Shown one piece after another: positions 10,901 through 22,403 of a stretch of 64,000 nucleotides of DNA. Numbering within the stretch: position 1 is the first letter of the stretch; each line of letters begins with the position of its first letter. Position numbers and translations under genes: made by a program. Source of the DNA: Telopea speciosissima (lineage: Eukaryota; Streptophyta; Magnoliopsida; Proteales; Proteaceae); contig NC_057919.1 in assembly GCF_018873765.1 (NCBI RefSeq), positions 21,740,698 through 21,804,697 of the forward strand, written 5' to 3'. The notes under the pieces are model-generated. The model was not told where the DNA came from and ran no database searches. It was given only the letters and a program-made list of their open reading frames with translations.

Positions 10901-13900
10901 TCTCGAGCCCGCTTAAGGGGATGAAATTGATGCCACTGATATTATCACATCAGGTGTTATTTCGATGTATTTTCCAAAAGGGCTTCCAACTCCAGTCGTT
11001 ACTGGTGCAAACAGAGTTCCTTACCTGGGGAAATTGGGGGAAAAAATGGTAACTGCCAGTTCCATTCACGTGATGAAATGGTTAAAAACTTAAAATACCT
11101 TTTTTAGTTGCTGACCTTTGAGATTCTACATTTCTACACACTGCCTTAGTGAATCATCATCGTGAGGGGAAATAGAAACAAGGTGGTCAGCTTATCACTC
11201 AGGTGGACCCATAGCAACCCATATTCAGGGTTATTGAACCCGGGATCGCATCTGTTCTTTTTTCTGTGTTCGGCTTCCCCACACCACCCTACTAGGAGCT
11301 TTGCTCCTTCTTGTATATCCTCATGAATAACTTTGCTTGCTATTAAATTTGGTTGCTTGCACAGTGAAGGGGGAGGTGCAGGGGGGAGATTGAGTTGTCC
11401 CAATTATTGGTTCAAAGAATGTATTGAACCAGATCCAGATTAAGTATAGAATAGTTCCTATTGCAAAGTAGGAAAAACAAATAAAACCCAGACTAAACCA
11501 ACTAGAGCAGCTGCACCCTATGATTGAGGCTGCTCTTTGATTTGAGAGGGTCCTGTAGCCCCACAGATGATCGTCTGTGAGACCAACAAGCATATGATTG
11601 TCTCATGTCTGGTCATGCTCATCAATCCCTCCTGCTTAAAAAACTCAACCTCAATGAGTGAAACTGGAGGAGCTGAACATGCAACATGAGATTAAAGTTC
11701 AGTGTAGAACTGTAGATTATTCCATGTTTATGCATGAGGTCATACATTAGTTGCCGGTTGAAAAAAAAGGTACAAATATGCATTCTCAGAGGGTATGAAC
11801 TTTTCAAATGCTTCTGAGCGGAAGACTTGACTGCAAAAGATTGTGAAGTACCTTGTATCCAAGAAATTCTTACCTTTCCAGGCCAGTTTCACTAGCACAT
11901 GAAGATTGTCTATTTGCCGAGTCTTATGATTTTTTTTCATTACTTTCATTGCTTCATCTTATTTTTTTGGTTGTTTCCTTATGCTGTTATGCATTCTGTT
12001 ACCTGAGTTCTTATTCAACTATGGCTCTGCAGGTAGCTCAAGAGATTGAGTCAGAAGCAAAATATCAGAATGACTTTATTGCTCAGTTGGTATGCTTCAA
12101 ACTTCAGATATATGTTGTTTTCTTTGTAGTAGTTGTTGTTCTATCCTTGATGGCTGGTCAGGACATCCATTGATTATGTCTTCTTATACCTGTTGTAGCT
12201 GAGTATAATTACACTTACTGTTGAGATATCAAAACTCTGGTTCAAAACAGTTACTAATTTGTGTCGCCATCAGTATTTGAATCACTATAATAGTCTGAAC
12301 AAATTTTTTTCCAAGTTTGTAGTAAGTGTATTAAGGTATGAGGGGAGGCACATGTACCTTCAAAAGGATGGATTAGATGTTTTAAAGCATATTGCTTAGG
12401 TGAAGACCAGTTAGTTGACTTGACTAACCAGGACATCATTGACTTGTTAACATAATTTATTTTTTTTTATAGATAGATACCGATTCTATGGGAGAGGGTC
12501 GCTTGAACCCAAGACCTCCTGGTTGGGTGGGCTTTTACACTCCACACGTCTACCAACTGCATTAGGCGGTTGTTCTCAACATAAATCTGTTTACTGTACA
12601 ATTGATGGTGAATTTGCCATTGCTTAGTTATAGTTGATAAGTATAGCATATTGGTATTTAACATAAACTACCTGGAAAATGTTGTGGTAGTATCTGTTTA
12701 TAAGCAACTTCAGCCTCCCCAATTCTTAAAATTTTGAACAATCCCTTTATCCTGTGCTACTCACTGGAGATTTTTATACCTTTTTTTTTTGGTTGATTAG
12801 GGAACACCTAGTTCTCGTCCTAGATTTGATTAGCAGCACCAAAAAAGCTTCATTAATTGAAAAAAAGCATAAGGATTTACAAGATATACACTTGTTTGTA
12901 TCGGTAGCTGTGCAAAATATACTAAAGAACTAACAAAGATGATAGAAATACATGTGAACAGAAAAATGTCAAAGATCCAAAACAGAACTCCATTCCAAGT
13001 CAAGATCTTGAGGTGAAAGGCCACAGAATTTCTCTGTATCCCATTACTACTCTGCTAGTCTCTGGATGGCTTCAAGCCTTCAAGTGACAATAGAAAATAA
13101 TGAATTACAATTTTTTTATTTTTTTATTTTTTGGGGCAGGGGAGGGTGGGCGTTGAAGAGATAAAGAAGAAAAAATTTCAGGAGAGTCGATGCAGAGAGT
13201 CAATAAATATGAACAGCTGATGTTGATATGGTTATTCCTGTTGGGAAGAAAACCCAGGGTATATTTTCAATTTTCTTCTTCTATGACCTACTGCTTAGGA
13301 TATATTTGGGTTGAGCATACCGCCTTCTACTTCTAGGATTCCAGAAGCTCAGCTTCCAAAGGAGTAGAAGGTGGAGGATCCAACAGGATGAGCCAGTTCG
13401 GAATCTTTACCGCCCAAAGCAAAAGAAGCCCATACACCTCCCCCACCCCCCAAATGTCCTGGTTTTTCATGCGGGTGACGTTAAATATTCCAAAATGACA
13501 TTTGCCCTTGCACCAATTGTGCAATCGCGGGTTCGAAAACCCCATTTGGGGTTGCTATGGACCCACACTAGGAGTAGAAAACTCAAATCAACAGATTAGT
13601 GGCAAAACAGTAAATGCTTCTAATTTTATTAGATAGTGGCAACTTGGTAAATAAATGGAATCCTAAATGACTACCTAGGTAAAAATAAAGAAGAGGATAG
13701 AGTAGGGATTACAATTAAAGAGTTGGGTAGACTTGGAATAAACTCAAGGTAAGGGACAAGAAAGAATAAAGACAGAGGGGAGGTGTAATAAGGGAAATAA
13801 GGATAAGGGAGTTAATTAAATTGAAGAATGGGGTGGGGGAGAATAGGTTGTCTTTAACCTCTCTACTAAGAACAGAGGGCAGAAGTCCATGATGCAGCTC

Positions 13901-16900
13901 CAAGAAGGAAGAAGAAGAAGAAGCCCTAAACTTAGGGTTTGAATAGGGAGCCATAGATTAGGATTATTATTTTCCATACTTAGTTTATTTTCCTGTTTTT
14001 AGATTGAACCGGTTTAGAATTTTTTTTTGGGTGAATAAAGAATATAATTACTAAAGAAAAAGGAAAGGCCCCCAAAGGGGGAATACAAGAGCCCAAGGCT
14101 AGGAGAGCATTAGCTAACAGGAGCTAGAAGAGAAACATTAGAGAGACCCCAGGAGACAACAATAAGCCTGTTCCTAGGGGTGTCCTTACAAAAAGAGGGA
14201 GGGGCAGACAGCAGCTTTGAGGAGATTTCAAAGGAAATGGAATCCCTTATTTGCTGAAAGGTACGCGATTTGGAGGTCCATTTTCTAATATTCCTCTCCA
14301 TCCAAATGTGACTAATAGCAGCACAAAAAGCCATCTTTCCCACTAAATCACACACAGAAGTTCCTCCATAGGTCATGTCAACCCAAATCCATTCTCTAGA
14401 GAAACTGAGAATCCTTCTTTGGGCAGGCCAGCATTTGGAGAGGATGCCTTTCCATATGGCCTTGGAGACTGGGCAATCAAAGAACAGATGAGCCGAGTCT
14501 TCCGAGTTGCTCCAACAAAGGCAGCAAGAACTGGACACCTGGATGTGCCTCCTGCGAAGGAAGGCTTGCGTAGGAAGACATTCAGTGAAGACCCTCCAAG
14601 CAGTGAAGCAGTGCCTAGGGATGTGATGCCTGAACCATAGAAGCTTCCTCCAAATAGCCATCGGACCTTTCTGCCGGATAAGGTTCCAAGCTCCTTTAGA
14701 GGAGAATGCAGGAGAGCTATTAGCATTCCAAGAGACACTATCTCCCCTAGTAGGCAACCTTCTGCTAATAGACTGAAGCTCACTCCAGATAAGAGATAAC
14801 TGCGGAGAGGAGGTTGGGGGGGGGGAGCCCAGTCATCAAGATGGATAATATCAGCCACCCGAGCCTTCCTATGAAGACCCGATGCATAGATAACCCTAGG
14901 GGTGACAAGATGGAGTAATATTCCTTTAGGGTGCCAGTTGTCCAGCCACAGAGAGGTGGAGAGCCCATCTCCAATGTGATTGTGGATATGACTTTGAACA
15001 AGATGACGAGCTTCTAGGAACTTGCGCCAAACCCAAGAAGCCTCAGAGGAGACAGTAACAGTCCAAATAGAGTCTTGCCGGAGGAGTCTCGAGTAAACCC
15101 AGTCAACCCAAATGCTCTTTTTCTTAGAGGCTATCTTCCAAATGAGCTTGATAATACCAGCCCGGTTAGCTTCTTTGATCCTTCTGATACCCAGACCACC
15201 CTCCTTTTTTGGGAGGCAGACTGAAGCCCATTTGAGAGGGTGGAGAAACCTAGGCGTGTCAGAGCCTTTCCAGAGGTAAGCAGCTAACAAGGATTCCAGG
15301 GACTTGATGGATGCTTGCGGCAACCCATAGATGACGGACCAGTAGATGTAGGAAGCTTCTAGGACAGATCTGATGAGGACCAGTCTACGAGCATAGGAGA
15401 GGAGCTTGGCTTTCCATAACTGAAGCCTTTTCCTGATGAGATCCAACATGGGAGTGCAGTGATGAGCAGAGAGCCTGGCTGGGATCAAAGGGAGACCCAG
15501 ATACTTGACTGGAAGATGGCCTTCAAGGAAACCAGAGCTGTCAAGAAACTCCCTTTTGTCCAATTCTGGAATACCAGCAAAGAAGATGAGGGATTTGTTA
15601 GGATTGATGCGGAGCCCTGAAGTGGCATGGAATTGACGAAGACAAAGCAATATACACTCGAGCGAGGCTATGGAGGCTTTGGAGAAAATCATCAAGTCAT
15701 CTGCAAAAGCAAGGTGGGTAAGCTTTAAAGCTTTGCACTTGGGCATAGGAGTAATGAGCTGCTGATCAGTACAGGACTGCAAATGTCTAGAGAGGACTTC
15801 CAGAGCCAAGGTGAACAAGTAAGGAGATAAAGGGCACCCCTGCCGGATGCCTACAGTAGCACCAAAGTAACCTGCCGGGCTGCCATTGAGGAGAACAGAG
15901 AACTTGGGAAAGGAGATGCAGTGAGTAATCCAGTTGACAAAAGGCATAGGGAACCCCATCTTGAGCATAACTTGAGAAATGAAATCCCAACTGAGAGAGT
16001 CAAAAGCCTTGTGAATGTCAATCTTCAAGAGAATAGAGGGCGAATGATTTTTCCTGTCAAACCCTCTCACTAAGTCATTGCAAAGGAGGATGTTGTCAGA
16101 GATGTTCCTGCCTGGGATGAAAGCTGATTGGTTTGCACTGACCAGCAGATCAACAACACTCTTGAGTCTTCTGGCTAAGATCTTTGCAATAAACTTGTAG
16201 ATGATATTGCAGAGAGCAATGGGCCTATAGTCATTCATCAAGGATGCACCCTCCTTCGGGATAAGACAAAGGAAAGTGTGATTGACCCCTTTAATTTGAC
16301 TGGGGTTAAAGAAGAAGCTGACAATGGCTGCTATTAGATCTTCCTTTATGATATCCCAAGCAGCAAGAAAGAAGCCCATGCTGAACCCATCCGGCCCTGG
16401 AGCCCCCGAGACCTTGAGAGAGTGAATTGCATCTAAAATCTCCTGTTCTTTGGGGATAGAACTCAAAGCTTCCAAGTGGATGGCAGGAATAAACTTGTTT
16501 AGCGATTGACTTTGCGAGAGGAACATGATCCGGGAGAGGAGCATTGAAAATGTCATGAAGTGTTTAACGACCAGCTCCTTTATATCCTTGACGGTGGTAG
16601 CTATAGAGCCATCATGGGAAGTGAAATTTGGATGATGGAGTTAACATTGACATTTGCCTTGACAGACCGATGGAAGTAAGCATTGTTTGAGTCGCCTAAG
16701 TCAAGCCATTTGATTCTTGATTTCTGCTTTAAGAAGCTCTCTTCCCTAGAGAGCAAAGTATTGAGCTCCACAGTGAGATCTTTTTCAGATTTAGCCAGAG
16801 AAATATTCAGCATATCGGTTTGACTGCACTGACGATAGGAGCCTCTCCTTGCAATCAGCAACTTGAATTGAAATATCACCAAAAGTAGTCTTGTTCCAGC

Positions 16901-19900
16901 TCTTAAGGGACTCCTTTACAATGCGAAGCTTTCTAGCAAAAGCCACAAGAGGGGAGGAGAAGGCTGGAACAGGTTTTGCCCAGGCCTCAGTAACAGTGGG
17001 CAAGAAGGAAGGATGAGAGGACCACATATCAAAATACTTGAAGGGTTTTGGGCCGAAAGAAGTGTAAGGCTGAATGGTAAGAATTATAGGAGAGTGATCA
17101 GAGATGTCGGGGTTCTCAAAGGTAGCCAGAGAGGAAGGGAAAGAGGAGAGCCAAGCTTCATTGACCAAAATTCTGTCCAGCTTACAAGAGGTGCGGTGAC
17201 TTCCTGCTCTCTTGTTGCACCAAGTTAGAGGGAAACCAGTCCACCGAAGGTCATTTGCCCCTATATCATCGAGACACTCATTGAAACTTTCCATAGCCTC
17301 CACATCAAGGTGCGAACCTCCTTGTTTCTCAGAGGACTACCTGATAATATTGAAATCTCCCCCCAAACCCCAAGGGAGAGTCCCTATACTGTTGGCGATG
17401 GAACGCAGATCAGTCCAAAGGAGAGACCTTTGAAAAGGGCAATTGTGAGCATAGATGACTGAAAAGAAATAGGTAGACTGGCCTAGGCAATCCGAAAAGT
17501 TGAGATGGATAAACTGATCGGAAGAGGAAAGCAGAGCAATGGATAGTTTTCGGGGGTCCCAGATGAACCAGATTCGGCCATTTGGGTGGGAGGAGTAGTT
17601 GGATAAAAAGGACCAGCCAGGTGCTAAGGACATGAGAATTTTTCCAGCATTAGGCTCCTTGATGTGAGTTTCAAGAAGACAACAAAAAGCAGCATGAGAG
17701 GCACGAATTTTGGATCTGACAGTAGGTTGCTTCGAGGCAGAATTGAGGCCTCGAGAATTCCACAGAAGGCCGCGAATCATTGAGGAAGGGGGAGGAGGGG
17801 CAACGAAGACTCCAAAAGGCGAGTCAAGACTGCTGGAGACCTGGTTTCACTTCGATGCCTTCGGTGGTAGGAACTGTGGCGAGAAGAGCTGAGGTTTGCA
17901 TAGCAAAGGGGTCTCAGACGAGAGGCAGAGGGATCGGGCGGAGAAGAAGGCCCAACTTGAATATGGGTTTGGGTAAGCACCAGATGGGAACCCGACCCGG
18001 ATGGAGATGGGTGAACCGCCTTAAGCGAAGGGCAAGGAGAACCAGCAATAAGTGAACCGGCAAATGGTTCATCTTGGCCTAAGCCAGTCGAAGAAGTGGA
18101 GTTTTCGACAGTATTGGAGTTATCTACAGAAGTGGGCCCCAGGCCTTTCTGCTTTAAGAACCCTGAGTTAGCGTTGATTTCCAGCAGACCTTGAAGGGAG
18201 GAGGCTCGAGACAAAGGCGTAGTAGCACCCGAAGGTGACATTGAGTAGCTTTCCAATGTTGCAGCGGCAACAGAGCTAGGAATAGAAACTTCCATCGCAG
18301 TATCCTCCGACATACGAGACCTGCTGCGAGGCATAACATCGAAGTGTAATTTCTCGGGGCAAGTGTCCAAAAGCTGGTTTTCTTCAGCATCACCTGCCGT
18401 GAAAGGACCTGCAGCGTCCCCATCAAGGTCTTCCAGAGGCGAGAAATTGTTCTGACACAAGGGTACAGGTCTCGCAGCCCACAGAGGGTTCCGGTTGCCT
18501 GCCACCGGAGGCTTAGAAGCCGGAGGAAGATTGCGGTAGCGAGATCTTTGTCTTCTCCGACCCCTGGAGCGTTGACGCCAGCCAGAAGAGTCACTCTGCA
18601 CAGTACCTGAAGAGCTCTTGTTGCCTGCATTTGGAGGGAGGACCTCAGCCACTTCATCACCACAAGCAGGGGGGCGGTGGTCATCTGAGACATCCTTCGA
18701 AGTAGCGCAAAGACTGGAGTCATGGCCAAAGATGTTGCAGATAGTACATTGGGGAGGCTTCCAGTCGTAATGAATTTCCTGTTCGAAGGAGTAATCGTTA
18801 TCTTCCACAACCTTGATGAAGGTAGGAAGGACCTCGTGCGCAGAAACTTCCACACAGATCCTTGCAAAGGCAAGTCGATCTTTGCGTCCGGTCCTTATGT
18901 CGGAGAGAGAGGTTTTCCCGGGACGAGCCCAGAGAACTAAGCCCATCCGTGCACCAGTAGTGTAGCGGAGCCCCGGCGGTAACCAGAGGGATCGAAGAGA
19001 GATCATTACGCCTGAGCTGCAGATGTCGATGCCACTGCCGGAGGAAAATAGGCTTTTTCCCAACAAGCCACGGACCTCCTTCTAAGACTCGGGTCTTGTC
19101 AGTGGCAGAGGAGAACTTGAAAAGGAAGAACCCATTATCCAGAAGGGAGACATCCAGTGAGGCCTGAGTTCTCCATTGCTTTGAAAGAGACGCTTTTACC
19201 ACCGGGAAAGGAGGGCGAGAGCCCAGAAAATTGCCTACCAAGGAGTTCTCCCAGAGCTTTGCTTCAAATTCAAGCACTTCCGGAGGGCAGAGGGCCACCT
19301 TGGAGCTGCAATCCAAAGTCGGAGCGACAAAGTGAAGGGGCAAACCCTCAGACGAAGGAGAATTTGCAGAGTTTAAAAGAGATGCCCAGGTAGAAGCAGA
19401 TGGGGGGGGGTGAGGCACGGTACCAGCAGAAGCAGGGGTGGAGGAAGGGACAAGCAAAGGAGGGGAGGGAGAAGGGGTAGGAGAAGTATCTGACATTTTC
19501 AAACCCCCAACCGGTTTAGAATTGGTTGCATCCAATTGGTTCAATTGGTCTAATTTAAGTGAAGTGTTCCTATTGGTTAATAGGTCCTTATATCCTATTG
19601 GCTAGTATGGAATCTTCTTTTAAATTAGTTATTGTAAGTTAGATTCTTTTATTTTTAGTAGGGGTATCTTAGTCAATTTACTGTTTTAAATTAGTTAAGT
19701 TAGATTAAATCTCTCCCTTCCACGATTTTAGAAGGAGGAGACTTTAATTTGTACTAGGATTTGGTCATTGGCCCTTTATTATAAAAGTAGAAATCGTGGG
19801 AGGCTCCCCCACATTGAAATTTGAATTAAAAGACTGTTTTCTGCTGCTGGCCGACTGCTGCTGCTGTTCTGCTCCTTTGAGTGTGCATCTTTGTGGATTT

Positions 19901-22403
19901 CAAGGTGGAAAGGGTGGGTAGATTCCTACAACTCCTTATGCCTTGACGGCTGGGAGGATCTCTCTCTAAAGGTGGTTTCATCCTTCATCCTTCAAGCTGC
20001 TGCTGGTGGATTTCTGTGGTAAGTTTGAGTTTTAATTCTGTTTTTCTTATTCCTTCTCCTTCCCCATTCGATCCCCCTTTATTTATTTGTTTTACTTTCA
20101 TAAATCCTAGCCTGCTGAGTTCTGTCCAGATCTGTTTCTCCATCAGAAATCAATCAAACTTAGGCCATAGCCTCCCTACACCATTATCTACACTCGACCC
20201 TAACTGCTGCCCATAATCAACAGTCAAAACCCTAAATCCCTCTTCTCCATTAAAACCCAAAAAAACCCCTAATTTCTGTCTAGACTTATTCAGCCGACAG
20301 AATTCCTTCAAATCACAGCCGAACTTCCATTCCCTTGTCCCTCACACTCGACCTCAGGCCCTGGTCATAAATCCCACTTTAAACCCTAGTTTTGGTAGTT
20401 TCCCCAAGTTCTAAAACCCAAAACCCTAACCCTAAAATTCTGGAATCTGAATTTTGATTTAAATCTGTATCAATTCTGTTTTAAAAGCCTTCCCAAAACC
20501 TGCATATTAAAATCAGATATACAGTATCCTATTCCCCCATACCTAACCCTAGAATTTAGTTTAAAACCCTAATTCTGCCCAGCCAAATCAGCAGTCTTGT
20601 TTGGTGATCCTATTACCTTGGTTCCTAGTGGGAATACTCCTACCTAGGACTACATTAGTCCAGCAATCTGCATGAAGGAAAACTCGCTCCAAGATCCTTC
20701 AATGACCCTGAAATTTCAGGAGAGAGTCACAAACCACGGCTCCATCGACTCCAGATGGTATCTACCAGGAACAAAAAGTTAGAAGGCTAATTGGAGGACC
20801 TGCAACATAGCTTGGCGGTGGACTGCAGAACCAGCAACTACCTCTTGTTCGATCTGACAACAGAGAAGAGGTTTGGGTCTGAACTTGCAAGGGTCGAATC
20901 TCCCTAAAGTGAAGACTCTCAGCCCAGAACAGCAAGCATAAAACAAGTAGGTGAGAAGAAAAAACAGCCCTCGATATGAACCCTCAGTACTGCAACCACC
21001 GAAATAAAAATAAAAATAAAAATCAGCAAGCTTAACAATAATTAGGAAGAAGAAAGGGGAGAAGATGAAACAGAATAACAGCAAGAAAGAAAGTGAACTA
21101 TGAAAGAAGATGGGGAAGGAGAAGAAAGAGCTGGTGCAATCAGACCATGCAACACTAAGCATACTCATAAAATTCAATATCATACTTTCTATCAATTCAC
21201 CCCCTCAATCGTATTACATAGTAGTATACTAGTATTTATGAAAAAGAGATCCAGCCAATTAAAGAAACCTACTAAACTAGGAAATAACTCACATAAGAAA
21301 AGCTACCAAATGACTCCTACATAATCTTCCCTCCATGTTAAAATAAAATAAAAGATTTCAATTAAATATTGCTCCTATGTAAACTACCATCCCCCTTTGA
21401 CCAAAAAACCGTGTTGGGCCAGTTGTGTCTCAGCTTGGGTCTCTATAGTGGGTCGTTCTGGTCCAACCATGCTAATGTAACAGCATCAACCGACCTTTTC
21501 CCACCCTTCACAAGCTGGATTCTCAAAGCCCTTCCAGAAGTTCACTTAGACATGTATTTAGTATACTCTGAATTCTTAGAAATATATTCTTTTTTAAATG
21601 CCACAGCCACCTCAACATTTTAAGATAAATTCTCTTGAGTTAGTTCCATATCTTACCCTGTTAAACCTAGTAAACATTGACTGGACCCTTCTTAAATTCT
21701 AGTTGTAATTGGCCCCAATCAATTTATGGGTCCCGGCCTTATTCACTTCTTTGTTGGAGAATTCCGATTCTATTGGCTCAATGGCTTTCACTTCTCGGTC
21801 TTACTTGTTCCCTTGATAATCCTGTAGTTTTGTTATTCTAAACTTTTGGATTCTTAGTGCCTAGTAACCCTAAATGGCTAAATCACATAAGCCTCTCACT
21901 GTAGCTTAAAAAAAATCTTGTAGTTTGAAGGACAATAAAGAATGTCAGATTTTCACATGTTTGTCAGGGTCTAACCGTCTAGTGCACTTGTTAATGCCAT
22001 GCTTTTAGCTTGTAAGCTTGGCATGTCTAAATTGAACTTACAATTCAGAATTGGTTACCTACTCCATCTTAATATGAAGTTTGAATTCTGGGCAATTTTT
22101 ACTTGCTCACAAATAGAAAACTCGATTGTTTGGATATCTGGATTCTGGAGACTATCTTTGTCAGTTTATTAGTACTTTTCCCTGTTAGTAGGATAATGAT
22201 GTACTTCTTTCTGACCATTTTACTGCTGGTTCTTAACACAGCAAATGACATTAATAAAAGCTCAAGCAGGGGTAAAGAATAACGTGAGGAGGTTGAACAT
22301 GAGCATTATCCAGCAGGGCTCAAACAATGTCTTACATGTGGTTTTGTTTTCTCTACTTCTTTTCTTCATATTGTACCTGTTGTCGAAATTTTTCAGAAGA
22401 TGA
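4999..22403 (+). CDS. Bet1-like SNARE protein (4 exons, 131 aa)
   Basis: Exons 4999-5051, 5142-5265, 12033-12089 and 22242-22403 join in frame with GT-AG introns of 90, 6767 and 10152 bp, giving 131 residues and a TGA stop. The N-terminus (MASSQRGALFGAAPYRSRE) is followed by a heptad-type SNARE helix over about residues 35-100 and a C-terminal membrane anchor at about 108-125 ending SKFFRR. This is the layout of a tail-anchored Qc-type SNARE, and I recognise the family as the plant Bet1-like proteins of the At4g14600/At1g29060 type. Known role of the family: vesicle fusion between ER and Golgi, facing the cytosol. The start is the first ATG in frame with the conserved exon 2. The transcript must be at least 17 kb, since transposons fill the introns: inverted repeat R1 copies, a SINE and an antisense L1. 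Exon sequence is intact, so the gene is probably functional. Confidence 0.9.
5650..7000 (-). repeat. Repeat R1, copy B (in SNARE intron 2)
   Basis: On the minus strand this stretch aligns by eye in several blocks with the plus strand of 13960-14021 plus 19524-20670: a CTTAGTTTATTT block, TTGGTTGCATCCAATTGG, a GTGTnnATCnTTGTGGAT block, TTTTGGGTTTTAATGGAG (read on the + strand here) and a CTCCTACCT end. Order is conserved, so this is one repeat family of about 1.2-1.4 kb. Its TATA-like and stem-like composition would fit an LTR, but I see no TG...CA ends or target duplication. Coordinates are approximate. Confidence 0.6.
6317..6379 (+). repeat. Short direct repeat in R1 copy B
   Basis: CCCGATCTTCACGATGCAAG occurs at about 6317 and again 40 bp downstream at about 6357, a local tandem duplication. 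Confidence 0.8.
7001..12459. other. SNARE intron 2, mostly unassigned
   Basis: No exon or credible gene on either strand. It holds a CT/CCCCT pyrimidine-rich tract at 7145-7215, a 100-bp tandem duplication at 8936-9095, and degraded retroelement-like sequence at about 9300-10150 that I could not classify. A segment at 11190-11260 (minus strand) resembles 13500-13560 over about 50 bp including a GGGTTCRA word, possibly a degenerate SINE-related repeat. Confidence 0.5.
8936..9095 (+). repeat. 100-bp tandem duplication
   Basis: GATTAATCCATCTATA at 8936 recurs at 9036 and the following CAGCCATGTTTCAGC block is repeated at the same spacing. The second copy is recognisable for about 60 bp. Confidence 0.8.
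12460..12577 (-). mobile_element. tRNA-derived SINE
   Basis: On the minus strand the element begins near 12577, has a tRNA A-box-like TGCAGTTGGTAGACGTGTGG, then a B-box-like TTGGGTTCAAGCG about 40 bp further on, and ends in an A-rich tail (the T run at 12458-12468 on the + strand). This is the pol III promoter layout of plant SINEs. The flanks share AACATAA (449-455 and 578-584 after 12000), a short possible target duplication. It lies antisense in SNARE intron 2, which begins at 5266 and runs to 12032, or just downstream of exon 3 context. Confidence 0.65.
12578..13959. other. SNARE exon 3 downstream / intron 3 start, unassigned
   Basis: Apart from A/T-rich runs (12780-12792, 13110-13132) and a possible repeat around 13490-13560 carrying a GCGGGTTCGAAAACCCC palindromic word, I see nothing that can be named. 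No ORF resembles a known protein. Confidence 0.4.
14110..17780 (-). pseudogene. L1 ORF2: endonuclease-reverse transcriptase (broken)
   Basis: From the ATG at 17780 the frame encodes an APE-type endonuclease: N-terminal WNSRGLN, ETH near 17670, GGDFNII near 17345 and SDHSP near 17105. An in-frame TAG follows GGDFNIIR at about 17337. A frameshift near 16830 and another near 16605 lead into the reverse transcriptase (about 16556 to 15300), with GRNISDNILL, a PLSPYLF block and the catalytic FADDLMIF box near 15710-15685. A further shift near a run of G at 14816-14824 leads to the C-terminal zinc-ribbon-like RT domain (CCLCWSNSEDSAHLFFDC, about 14540-14490) ending at 14110. In live L1s this protein nicks the target and copies its own RNA there. 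At least one stop and three or more shifts make it inactive. Confidence 0.9.
17777..19496 (-). pseudogene. L1 ORF1: DUF4283 / zinc-knuckle protein (frameshifted)
   Basis: Starts MSDTSPTPSPS at 19496, about 12 nt from the element's 5' end. A proline/serine-rich leader is followed by a DUF4283-type fold (LVGNFLG, FLFKFSSATDKTRVLEGGPW near 19140-19080). A frameshift near 18985-19010 is needed to continue into the part with a CCHC-like knuckle (CTICNIFGHDSSLC, about 18750-18710), then a long low-complexity tail rich in Ser and Pro. The family role is RNA binding in the retrotransposition particle. The TGA stop overlaps the ORF2 ATG as ATGA. The shift makes it a pseudogene. Confidence 0.85.
20671..22241. 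other. Rest of SNARE intron 3
   Basis: AT-rich intron sequence up to the acceptor TTAACACAG before exon 4. An AAAAAT simple repeat lies at 21003-21024. No gene recognised; a minus-strand ORF at 20779-21195 is low-complexity and shows no known domain. Confidence 0.5.

Larger units (their letters stand above)
14022..19508 (-). mobile_element. L1-type LINE, near full length (5.49 kb)
   Basis: A non-LTR retrotransposon in antisense orientation within SNARE intron 3. It is flanked by a perfect 15-bp duplication AACCGGTTTAGAATT (14007-14021 and 19509-19523). The 3' end carries a short poly(A), seen as a T run from 14021. ORF1 (gag-like) and ORF2 (endonuclease, reverse transcriptase, zinc-binding C-terminus) are both present in L1 order. 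The 5' end is only about 12 nt before the ORF1 ATG, so it is either a very short 5' UTR or slight 5' truncation. Perfect target duplications suggest a fairly recent insertion, yet several frameshifts and one stop disable it. Confidence 0.93.
13960..20670 (+). repeat. Repeat R1, copy A, interrupted by an L1
   Basis: Copy A of R1 lies in plus orientation in SNARE intron 3. Its first part (about 13960-14021) and its second part (19524-20670) are continuous once the L1 at 14022-19508 is removed, as shown by copy B, where the CTTAGTTTATTT and TTGGTTGCATCCAATTGG blocks are only tens of bases apart. A TATTATAAAAGTAG motif near 19781 and a short leader are LTR-like. It may be a solo LTR or a non-autonomous retroelement, but the ends are not resolved. 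Confidence 0.6.
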
